Positions 22,350 to 33,340 of a DNA stretch of 64,000 nucleotides are shown in pieces. Numbering within the stretch: the stretch's first letter is position 1; the number at the start of each line of letters is the position of its first letter. Made by a program: the position numbers and the translations under genes. Below the pieces are notes generated by a model that ran no database searches, was not told where the DNA came from, and saw nothing but the letters and a program-made list of their open reading frames with translations. Origin of the DNA: Macrotrachela quadricornifera (taxonomy: Eukaryota > Rotifera > Eurotatoria > Philodinida > Philodinidae); NCBI GenBank assembly GCA_022393335.1, contig JAJEKB010020083.1, positions 62,982-126,981 on the forward strand, in the 5' to 3' direction.

Positions 22350-23478
22350 AGTATTAATGGATACACAAAAAAGCCTGATTCTAATATTTACATACTTGGA
22401 CGATTATGAAGAGAAGTACAAATTTATATACAACAGTCACCAACGGAAGATTTAATTCCTCATGAAGGATGAAATGGAATATACGAATCGATTGCATTTG
22501 TTTATTCATCATTTGAAAAACCAATGGACGATTATTTTATTAAGAATATTAATTAAATGGAATCAGCACGAGCAATAACCAGCGAAAATAATTTTATTAC
22601 TCGAAGAAATGTACCTAAAACAAAAGTGTACAGTTAGATCAAAGAAGATATTCATTAAATAATTGAAGGAATACTACATTACCCACTGGAAAAGTTTGAA
22701 TATAAAAATCTACCTCTTTCAGTACTTATTCATGGTGGTCCATACAGAGCTAGTCTAAATCAACCTGATCTAGCTTTGTATGATTGGTCAATGTTCGCAG
22801 CTTCCGAAGGTTGGCTAATGTTAGAACCTAACTATCGAGGCTCGATAGGCTACAGTGATAAGTTCTTTACCAGGAAAAGATATTCTTTGTGGCGTTGATC
22901 AATTGATTAAAGATAAAATTGCTGATTCATACAGACTTGCTGTTGATGATTATAGTTATGGTGGTTTTTTGACAAATTGGTTGATTACACAGACTAAACA
23001 TTTTAATATTGCTCTATCTGATGCTGATGTTATTGATTATGCTCCAGCATGGGATACAATAGATTTAATTGTACCAATAGATTACTTGTTTGGAAAATTT
23101 CCATGTGAAATACTACACATAGAACAAAATGAATCGTCTATTTATCATTTAGATAGAGTGCGTATACTTACATACATTACTACTGGTCACAATGATTTTC
23201 GAGTTCATGCCAGTCAACGTTATATGCTAGAACGAAAACTTCATATACTTGGTATACCAGTAAAATTAATTTCGTTTCTAAAGGAAGCATATGCATCAAA
23301 TAATAATCCTTGGCATGGAAAAATAAAGGTTCAAGAAGAACTTAAACGATTACAGAAATATAGTACTCAACCATTGAATAATAATATATTATCTAATAAC
23401 AGTGAAAAAACTAAATTAATTTATATTTTACAATTATATGTATTATTGTGTTCGCTCTTGATAATAAAGAACATTTAA
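22350..23478 (+). pseudogene. S9 prolyl-oligopeptidase-family pseudogene
   Basis: Homology to S9 serine peptidases (acylaminoacyl/dipeptidyl peptidase type) runs along the plus strand: FVYSSFEKPMDDYF, MESARAIT, GILHYPLEKFEYKNLPLSVL, IHGGP, NYRGSIGYSD, then in another frame PGKDILCGVDQLIKD, RLAVDDYSYGGFLTNWLITQ, TTGHNDFRVHASQ and NNPWHGKIKVQEELKRLQKY. The catalytic Ser (YSYGG) and Asp (HNDFRV) positions remain. The region that normally holds the catalytic His (EGHG.) reads EAYAS, so the His is lost. In-frame stops occur before 22680, and near 22860 a short deletion with a frame shift breaks the protein. The open stretch 22855-23478 (207 codons) is only the surviving C-terminal part. It has no intact upstream partner in the window. 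Confidence 0.8.
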
Positions 23479-23680
23479 TTATTTCACGAGGTCTAATTTG
23501 GTCATATATCTTTGTTTGTTTTATATAACTGCTACTTTCTTATAATTTATGCTTGATAAATGATAGTGTTAGATCAATCATAGATATAAGAAAAACAGTA
23601 TATTTCTTTGTTCTTAGAACACAAATGTCGATCTCACTACATAGAATTTTCTTGAATTTTGCCTCATATGGTTACTTAAT

Positions 23681-24275
23681 TAATGTCGAATTTTTTTTAA
23701 AGTGTTAACGACTGTTTTTTGAATAACTTTTCAACGGTTCAAGTCAGAGAGGTCGAGGTTTCGTCGTTAGAAAGAGTAAGTCGGGGGACGTAGATCCATA
23801 TAAAATTCATTAAGTTGCCAAGCCTTATATATAATTGTTTACAGTCAACAATCTTATTGATTGTCTATTTTCATGAGTTTTCATAACAAGTTAACATAAA
23901 AATACACCGAAATGTAGCCCAAATCATCATGTATTTGTGCTAGAATTGTCGTGTCTTTGCATTTTATTTTTGAATTTTTCTCTCTATATCTTGGTGTTCA
24001 AATATGAAAATTTTAGCACAAATACATGATGATTTGAGCTACATTTTGGTGTATTTTTATGTTAACTTGTTATGAAAACTCATGAAAATAGACAATCAAT
24101 AAGATTGTTGACTGTAAACAATTATATATAAGGCTTGGCAACTTAATGAATTTTATATGGATCTACGTCCCCCGACTTACTCTTTCTAACGACGAAACCT
24201 CGACCTCTCTGACTTGAACCGTTGAAAAGTTATTCAAAAAACAGTCGTTAACACTTTAAAAAAAATCCGACATTA
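23681..24275. mobile_element. Near-perfect palindromic MITE (595 bp)
   Basis: The arms 23681-23944 and 24009-24275 are reverse complements over about 265 bases with only a few mismatches. For example, AAAGTGTTAACGACTG at the left end is matched exactly at the right, as is GGGGGACGTAGATCC. The loop is about 65 bases. The ends are TAATGTCG...CGACATTA. No coding sequence. The arm identity is higher than in any other element here, so this copy moved recently or is kept similar by repair. Confidence 0.85.
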
Positions 24276-26733
24276 GTTATAACTCGATTCGTAGTTATTG
24301 CATTGAAACACTTCGACTCAGTAAGATGTCATTCTCATGTTTGAAAGGATAAATATTCACAAAGTATAAGAAAATGAATTTGTATTAATTGATACGAGCT
24401 ATGGCTTTTTTCAGCTTATGATCATTTAGTCTGTGCATATTGTATCGTCTCAACAACAAGGAAGCTTCAATGATCAAAACACATAAAACAAAAGTATGCG
24501 GATGAATTTAACGAATTGATCAAAGAATGTAAATATTATTGTTGAAGATTATATGAAGATGTTGCTGATTTTTTTGGAGAGAAGATAATAAAGGAAGAGA
24601 GTAAGAGAATATGAATTGGCCTAGTTCTAGATTTTCAAAAGATACATATCAATCAATACGCGATTTAATGCTGAATCTTTTGGTAACGATTATATAGTTA
24701 ATGATAAGGATTACTAGGCTATATATTTTTATCTAATTCATACACTAGTATTTAGACAATGACCTCATTTGAAGCAGAAAGAAATTCTGCACAGATTCAT
24801 ATATATATCGAATATGAAACAGTATTTAAAGGATACAATTATGTACTACATATAGTATTACTATCACTATGTTGAAACATGTAATGAACTTTCAGATTTC
24901 TCATTCTTTTCCTAAATATCTTGATGATCAAGCCTTCTAATAACCATTTGATAGATTTTTTACAGGCTATACACTGTGTTATAGTCCTTTTTTTTTTATT
25001 TTGCACTGATTTTGTTCTTTTGAAATAGCTCTTTTGATTCAGAATGTCATCTGGTAGATGATATATAGAATACAAAAAAAAAGATGTCAGAATTGAAATG
25101 GTTAATGGAACGAGATTGAGCAAGGTGCGTTATATGTATACTGATTATTGATATATTAGTACTCTATATACACATTAGTTAGTAATCCTTATTAGTAACC
25201 ATACAATCGTTATCAAAAGATTTGCCACTAAATTGTACATTGTTTGATATACATGTCTATTTTTTAAGTATCTAGAGATGGATTAATTTGCGTTGCTATA
25301 CATCTCTGTACTTTTCGGCAAGATTGATTGGTCATTCAGGTGCATGGTCTGCTAGATCTTCTGATCTCATACCAACCAATTTCTTTTTATGAAAGTATCT
25401 CAGACTTGTTGATATTGGAAAAAAGAGCTTTAGGAGTGTGTATGAATTGCCTTGTAACATGTTTTTGAGCGTGTAGCAGATGATAAAGCTTTATTAATGA
25501 TGATTTTATTAGGTAGAAACAATAATTGGTTGCTGTTTCTCTCATGAGAAAAAACATTTTATGTAATCCTTTTATGTTGGGGAAAAATTTTAGCTTGTTT
25601 AGTCGACAACTATCAGAGATTTTCGAATTTGTTATCGTCATATTATGTATGGTCTAGCGTATATTTTACTTAGCATAATCCTCACCAAAGAACGGATGGT
25701 ACTAGATTTCACAGATTCAAGTTTGGTTCAGTTCATTGTCGCCTTGTGTTTATGAAAATGCTGAACCTTTTCCGATAATTTTAAATGTTGCTGGAATCAA
25801 TCTTGAAATATATTCTAGTCAGTTCCTGAGCAAAGAATTTTTTCATAATTTATAATAAAAGCTATTAGTTACTCTTTATTTCCCTGCTTGTTACAGGCAA
25901 TAATATTAGAACTAACTATTACATACGTTCAAACGCTAATTCAATCTCTCTTGATAAATAGTAAAAAGATGAGTTGTTACTTTTTTCTACTATGAAATGA
26001 TGATTAAATAAAACAATAAATATGAATGATATGTCATGAAAAGATAAAAGAAAACAGTAGATAAACAGACTAACAGATGAATTTTTTATCGATTATTATT
26101 TTGAATAAATAAAAAAGTTTGATATGTAAACAATTACAGATGTACAAATATTATTTTTTTTGAAAAATAATATTTTGTAATGAGAAAAATGGCAGCTATA
26201 GGAATGTTTTCAGAATTTTAATTTGATTATAGAGGTAAATATACGTGATAAGCAGCATTCTAGCTTCTTGTTAACAATCTTCATAATATTAATTAGATGG
26301 AAAATGTTTTATATGACAATATTCTTAAATTTTCTATGTGATGAATCTTGTCATTGTTGAAATATTACTTCATGTTTTATTATTCAAAAACGAAGAATAT
26401 GTCAATCTGTATTTGCTTTTTTTCTCTTTCATTGTCAACTACAACAGTTAGGTATCATATTTCTTTTGTTAACTATAATTTTCTGTTCTTCATCTTATTA
26501 GCAAAAATATGTTAACACTACATCTATATTTTCGATTCTTTTTGTATATATGTTGCATGTTTCTCTATAAACTTCATGTCATTTGACATGATGAATAGTA
26601 AGAACAGGAATAAATATAAAATGCTGTAAATTAGAAAGATTTTATATTAGACATGCATTACTTGGTGATTTTCAAAATCTTTCTATAGATAATATTTTTC
26701 TTCATCAAACAACAAATAATAGCTATTTAAATT
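24276..26733. other. Intergenic, nothing recognised
   Basis: AT-rich DNA. The minus-strand ORFs at 24839-25123 and 25387-25641 show no family motifs or splice support. Confidence 0.4.
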
Positions 26734-29168
26734 ATGGGTCATAAAGGATCTAAGACGTACAGATCAGAATCACTTCTCGATAAAGGTTTCTTATTCTATA
26801 TATTTGTAATCATTTGTATAACAAAAATTTTTTTTTTTTCTCAGAAATCGCCGTGCTCAAAGCAAATACCAAGCTTAATGAACAAGGTAAGTTGAAATAA
26901 GATATAATCATCTTACAAAAACTTTTTTTTCTTTAATTAGAAATACGAGAACTGTATAATGTAAGTAGTAAAACATCTTTGATAGATTTCTTTCAACAAA
27001 TTTTATTTCTTTTCTAGGAATTCAATAGTGAAGCTGATTCAAATACACGTAGAATGAATAAAAGTCAGTTTGTTAAATATTACAAGAAATACATTGGAAC
27101 CGGTGAAGAAGATGACGTCTTCATCGAGTATTTTGATATATCTCTTATATTTTTTTGAAATCTTTTATGTTGTTTTAGTAATATATTTGCTATACTTGAC
27201 ATTAATCATGATGATTCGATTGATTTTAGTGAATTTGTATTAATTGCTGCTAAGGAAGATAATAATGATTTGGACAGTCAATTGGATCTAGTATTCGAAA
27301 TGTAAGAGATGAAGAAAATAGAAAAGAAATTTCTGGCATTGTAAAAAATGTGCATTTCATCTGTAATTCTCTCCTATCCGAAAGCACGGAAGTTTTATTT
27401 CGTTTTCCGTAAAGAAATGTTTTCTTATTATGAAAAGATTTATTTCTTCACCAAAGATTTCATCTATTCATTGCTAAAGTCTTGAATATGTAATTTACTC
27501 GAGTGTTCTGTTTTCATTTTTAGGTTAGATACCTCAGGCGACGGATATATTAATTATGACGAGATGGTGAATTTCTTCGAAAGAACAGTAAGAGTTTTCT
27601 TTTTCTTTTTCTTTTTGTAATGTTTCTTAGAATAATGCGTGACTCAAAATAAATATCCTGTTTTTATATTTAATTTTGTCGTCATCCAATGCTCTCTATT
27701 AAAAAACAATATACACTACAAGAAGTAGCGTAAAAAACTCTGCAACACGCAAAATAAAGCTTCGTTTTAATTGCGTACACTTTGTATTCTGCGGAAGTAA
27801 AGTTTTGTACGACTAATTTATGCTGTTGCGAAAACATCTGTTTGACATAATGAGAAGTGTTTTTTTTTATAACCTAACATGTTTTCCTTAAAAAAAAACA
27901 AAATATTCTACAAGATGCAGTGTGAAAACTCATCTTGTGACATATTTTTCCTTATAATAAAATATATTAAATGGTGGTATATGAAAAACCATGTGAGAAA
28001 ATAGAAAAAAGAGAACGATTCTAGAAACAATTTTTTAGAAGATAATGTTCGATAGAGATAGACGAGGAGAGGATATCATTTTTGTTCTAAAAAGATATTT
28101 TAACATATCAAATACATTAGAATACTTGAACATACTGAAACACAAAGCTCACTAGAACTGTTTATGTTTCATACATATTGTTGCACTGAAGACTAAAACA
28201 AACTATTAGTATGTAATAAGAAAATAGTTCAACTTCTATAAATTTGTACATCAGCAAATTACGTTTATTTAACGATTCTGAGGTTTCGCATTGCAAAATT
28301 CATATAAGCTTAACAATTTACAAAAAAAACTTACTTCTTGAATCATGAAGATACATTTAAAAAAAAATCCATTAACATCTTATATATATATTTTTCCATG
28401 AGAAAAACATATGTGTAAATAGCTCGTGATATTGTACTAATAATTTTTTAAATTTGTTTCTACAATTAAAAGAGCTAAACTTTGTGTAGCTTTTTGCGTA
28501 AGGGGGCAAATAATCAGCTAAGTTTAAACTGTTTCTTGTAGTCGTTGTTGGAGAATGGCATAAGTGTCATGTCTGATACATTGTTCATTTAGAAACCGAA
28601 ATTTCTTCATGTCAGGTTACTTCCTTATTCTACAAAGATGCTTGTATCCTCTCAGCAAAATACAACACGTCTATTGGGATGCACTACAGGTTTCCTGTTC
28701 TAGAGTTTATTGAAATAGCAACGGGAGCTTGCTACACAACAGTAAAATTACACTGCAGTGTATGTATTGAGTAAAATATAGCTCAGAAAAATGGGACGTA
28801 TGAAAAAAAGGTAACTATATGACACGGTTTGTAAATTTTAGTTAGATTATATATAGAACTAGCTCAGTTTTGAAATAATAGTAAGAAAAAGGATGAAAAA
28901 AAGATGTAAAAATGGGACATTCATTCTGAACCATCTGTTATTTTTGTCTTTTTTCAAGTTGAAACTATCACATCCAAGCTTTGCAGCAAATCTTGATCCA
29001 AAAGCGATGGCTAGCGCTACCTTCAAGCTATTAAATCTTGATAAGAGACAAAAACTGAGCAAGAAACAATTTATTGATGGGTATTTATGAATATTTATTT
29101 TATCTTCTTATCAATGATCTACTTTTAGATGCAAAAACAATGATCAACTTGCTGACTTATTTGGATAA
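26734..29168 (+). CDS. Neuronal-calcium-sensor-like EF-hand protein
   Basis: Eight exons: 26734-26785, 26845-26886, 26941-26960, 27018-27127, 27179-27301, 27524-27587, 28959-29080 and 29129-29168. All have GT-AG introns and consistent phase, giving 190 residues, the usual length of the recoverin/NCS family. It starts MGHKGSK, which has Gly2 and Ser6 as in N-myristoylated NCS proteins. Four EF-hand regions follow. The first is degenerate; the second (DINHDDSIDFSE) and third (DTSGDGYINYDE) have proper calcium-binding loops; the fourth (NLDKRQKLSKKQ) has lost its ligands. The end FIDGCKNNDQLADLF matches the family's C-terminal style and supports the last 48-nt intron; reading through it would stop after IDGYL. 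It probably acts as a membrane-switching calcium sensor. Intron 6 is unusually long (1371 nt). Confidence 0.82.
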
Positions 29169-30857
29169 TAATGCGCAAAGTCTGTCACATGATAACAAAA
29201 CTTTTTCCCATAAATATCACACATAACAAACATTCTTTTCTATATAATTAAAATTCATCTAAAATTGTCGCTTAATCACAATATATCAAAAACAATAATT
29301 TTGAGGCTTATCGGAAATTTTTTAGTACATTTTGGTCGTCAAATACATTGATAGTGTATGTGATTTTATTCATGTACATTTTATTTTCACTATTTTATTC
29401 CCAACTTCGTATTATTGTCTTATGTTAACAAATATTTCATTAGAAAAGTTGAAATGCATATAAGATTTAAGATGAACAAAATGTGTAATAAAAATGCAAA
29501 AACATCTAGCATGAGATTTTCTACAATCAGATGAAAGCATATCCGTCAAAAAACAACAAAAATAATAAATAGCCCTTTATGAAAAATGATATTTCAAATA
29601 AAGTTTTTTTTTTAATAGGAATATCACTTCGATAATCTGCTTTTATTCGTAACTTAAAACTTTCGAAGCAAAAAAATGAATTAAAACTTTAATGAAAAGC
29701 AGATCTATATAAAATGATGAAAGTAAAGATGTCATCTCATAGAAGAACTTTTCAACTTTGGAATAGTCGAAGTTAAGAAAAAACAAATCATTGGACTGAA
29801 AATGTTGCCAAAATAAATGATCTATTTGAAACAGAGGAATGTATATAATACACGAGAAAAAAAGCGGATCGTGGGATCTACTGTATCACCAACGAGTTCT
29901 CTATATCTTCGTTCCATCCTCAGCATCTCCTTGGACGACTACGTATTCTTATTGTATACTTGTCCTTAAATGGTACACAAGCGAAGTACCTTCACCCTCA
30001 ACCAGCTCCAGGGTTTTTCTGAGATTTCACGGAAGCAGTGTTCTAAAGCGGGCTTTGTGGAATTGTTCCACTATCATATCGAGCCGAAAATGGGCGTATA
30101 TTTTGAGGAAAAATTCTGACGATTTCAATTTGTAATCCGAATATTCAGTTCCTGAAAGAAAACGATAGAAACTTATCTGATGTTCGACGAGCTTTGTACG
30201 TCTAATTTCCATATGGTTCGCGACCTACGTTTCCGACTTACGCGGGAAGGTCTCCAAGTATGAGGCTCAGTTTTGAATGAAATATATACCAGTTTGTAGA
30301 TCTCAACTAGTTGATATTCGTGATATGTTTCATTTTTCTCCATGGATCTTGAAATCAGAAAAGCCAATCGATTTTCCTAGTGAATTTCTTTAGTTTGGAC
30401 ATGTTTTAAGACAAACATGAGAAATTTGAGATTTCAGGAGTGCTTAAAATTCAAATCCTTATGTTCGATCATAGACGACGTCACCATTGATAGTCTACTT
30501 TTAGATTAATTTGCGTGGTCATTATTCAGTTATACTAGAGTGTTCTGCATCCAATGTGCTGCATGACCTGTTCCTATTGTTACATAATGGTACAAATACT
30601 GTACTAAAGAAACAAAATAGAGACGGTTCTGTTTTTCCTGTTATGTACATGTGATACGCATCTTCTTTTCGTTTTTTTTATTGTATTCTACTTAATTATC
30701 TTTCTTTTCCTTCGGAATTTATATATATATATATGCCATTTTGAAAATAGTATATGACACAATTTTTGAGCAATATTCTTTCAAATTTCACTACGTTAAC
30801 AATTAATTGTCTATGACGAACGTTGTTAAAATACCTAAATTTATATAAGAAAAAGCA
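29169..30857. other. Intergenic; GC-richer block of unknown nature
   Basis: The block 29860-30260 is less AT-rich than its surroundings. On the minus strand it reads ISFYRFLSGTEYSDYKLKSS and EFFLKIYAHFRLDMIVEQFH after a plausible acceptor, but no family was recognised. The segment 30222-30350 is inverted relative to 32660-32770 (ACTGGTATATAT, then CATACTTG.AGACCTTC), so the two pieces flank the transposase remnant at 30858-32292. Confidence 0.45.
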
Positions 30858-32292
30858 TTGGACAGATCAAATGTTCATTCAACAAGTGTCAGAGAGCAAG
30901 AAATATCGACGGCACTCAATCTGCTTGCTTTATTAGAAGACCTTTCCAACAGTGATACCTTTACAATAGAATCAGAAAATTCTTTCGAATTTTTTGAGAT
31001 AAAAGATTTTGATTTTGACTATCGTATCGAAACCAAAGATGATGAAGAGCAAAAAACAGTTGGGAATCGTCAGTTCACTTTAGGATATATGTAAGTGGAA
31101 ATTGATTTTGCTGATCGAAATATTTCTTTTACGAGCTTACAGCATTCTTATCCACGAGTTACACAGCGTGTGCAACTAAAAGCAATTCCAAGAACATGTT
31201 GTAAATAATGGAAACCATCGGCAAAAACTGAACCATGTAGAAAATTTTGTGCCTGATAAACTTCGATTTGCTTGTGTTAAAAATTTACCTGTGCACGAAA
31301 TTGATTGGGAGCAATTGACTTTGTTCCAGGTAAAGGCGGAAAATATAGATGATTTTACAGCAAGTCATCATTGCTTTCTCAGTTTTAAGAAACGTAACAT
31401 TCTTTCTTTCAGAAAACTGTTGACGATTTTGTTGTTGATGCAACCAAATCTACACTAAAATATAAACTGGACTTTGTGCTAAATACAGATCAGTTCAGTT
31501 TTCATTATGAAATAGCTTCGAATCGCATCTTATCTTATGTGGGAGAAAAAAAGACTTATGTATCAGTAAAATCTAGGAAAGTAACCCACTCCTATACATT
31601 AATGCCCATTATTAGTGATATTGGTCAACTGCTCAGTCCTGTTTTGATTTGTCTTCGAGAACCTACAGGTCGATTTATAACCACGAAAACAATCTTTTCG
31701 GCGTCAAATACAGTAACAGATTCCAGTAGACCTGGAAAATTAAATACATCCTTGATAGAATATTGAATTAGAGACGCTCCTAGATAAAAAGCAATCCACA
31801 AGCGAGTTCTTCTTATGATCAATGAATGTTCGCCACAGGCTGACATTGCTGTATATGACAATAATCTGATAAAAGGCCAGTCGTGTGAATTATTAGTAAT
31901 ACCAAGAAAAATGACATAATCTATACAGCTTTATGACATTTGGTTTTTCCGGCAATGCAAAGAGTTAACGAAGAGAATATATCATCGAGTATCACTAGAT
32001 GAATTAAATGTTGACTTAAAAATTCGTGATGCTATCATCGAATTACCGAGTCTAATCAATAATCAACTGAGTTCTTCTATATTCAAATCAATGATTTCAT
32101 ATGAGAAGTCAACTTGCGTCTACATTCCAAAACAATGTTCAAATTTCTCAAGTGTCATAAAAGTTTGTTTTTCTTTTGATGTAAATAATTGCTCAAATAG
32201 TAATTGTGACCAGAGCGCATTCATTTGTTGTACTCATTGTCGATGAATATTGTGTTTCGGCCATATCTTGTTGTATATAATTTTCATTGATT
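30858..32292 (+). pseudogene. DDE-transposase remnant
   Basis: Plus-strand pieces in different frames: an amino-terminal acidic segment (ISTALNLLALLEDLSNSDTF), then QHSYPRVTQRVQLKAIPRT, NIDDFTASHHCFLSFKKRNI (helix-turn-helix-like DNA-binding part), NTDQFSFHYEIASNRILSYV (first catalytic Asp region), HSYTLMPIISDIGQLLSPVL, LYDIWFFRQCKELTKRIYHR, LPSLINNQLSSS and a C-terminal Cys-rich end (NCSNSNCDQSAFICCTHC). Stops and frameshifts separate them, so it is dead. The layout matches CENP-B/Tigger-like DDE transposases found in several copies in invertebrates; the exact superfamily is uncertain. The inverted fragments at 30222-30350 and 32660-32770 may mark the old element's ends. Confidence 0.7.
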
Positions 32293-32659
32293 CAGTTCTT
32301 CGCATATTGCAACAATACAACGAATCAACCAATAAATAAGTAGTCTGCAAAATTCGAAATATGAAAATCACAAAGCTTAAACTTCGAAATGTAGAAAATT
32401 GTGTTGTTATCGAATTTGCATTCTTCAGACTGTATCATAGAAATAATTCTACCGCACAAAACAATAACATCAAAATATGAAAAGTAATCCAAACTTAAAT
32501 ACTCTATAATCGGCTACGTGAAAATGAGCGGCTTAAATTCCTACCACAAATTTTTGTACTCGATCTTCTCCGATAATATTATGCTTCGAATTCCGATATT
32601 TCTAGTATGATCTTGCAAAAATCAACCCTACCCTTTTTCTCACATGAAAGTCTACAGAG

Positions 32660-32770
32660 AAAAACAAAAAATATATCAACAAAAAAACAACTCGTCGAGC
32701 TCTACCAACTGGTATATATTCCAATCAAAATTGAGTATCATACTTGAAGACCTTCTCCCTCGTTAGTTTC
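32660..32770. repeat. Inverted copy of 30222-30350
   Basis: GAGCTCTACCAACTGGTATA followed by ATC/TGAGTATCATACTTGAAGACCTTC matches, in reverse orientation, the segment near 30230-30315. Similarity extends weakly into AGAAAAA.. and CAACT.GT words. It lies beyond the transposase remnant and is its probable right boundary. Confidence 0.5.
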
Positions 32771-33169
32771 TGAAGTATAAATCCACAGTAATCTGGGTAC
32801 ATCAGCTCCTGCCAGACAAATTTCGTTTCCAGTGCCACACGACCATAAGATTTGGTCGGTTCATTTGCATCGTATTTCGATGATATACGCTTGTTGGATT
32901 AATAGGGTTGCGACCAGCGTAATATATAATCGGAACCGATCAGATCCAATTTTAAAATTTGCTTAAATCCAGTATAATTCCAAATTATTTGGTGTTAAGA
33001 AATAATCGAGATTCACCGTTGTAAATGACATTCATATTATTAAAACCTAATTTAGACATGTTTTATCAGAGAAAAATCAACATTTTTTATACGAAAAAAA
33101 AATGTTTCAATTATTATAAGATCAGTATAGTACAATTCATTTTTCTAAATACAAATTATCGTTGCGAGA

Positions 33170-33340
33170 ATGAATTTTATTTCATGTTTGTTTAGAAAAA
33201 TCGATATTTGTGCAAACAATTATCAAACATACTCTTATACAAATATATTTAAATATATGTAGCATAAGATTTAACAATTATTAATAATAAGAAAAATGAA
33301 CACAAAAGACTTTTTCTACAAAATTGAACCTCGTGTTCTC
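33170..33340. repeat. 3' flank duplicated with the stalked-protein gene (copy 2)
   Basis: Homologous to 17575-17760 and directly adjacent to the stop codon at 33341. It represents the uninterrupted arrangement, so it serves as the empty site for the insertion in copy 1. Confidence 0.75.

Noticed and set aside
29081..29090. Ending the calcium-sensor gene at the TGA after IDGYL
   Set aside because: GTATTT at 29081 works as a donor to an AG at 29128. The spliced frame gives FIDGCKNNDQLADLF and the family's normal length of 190.
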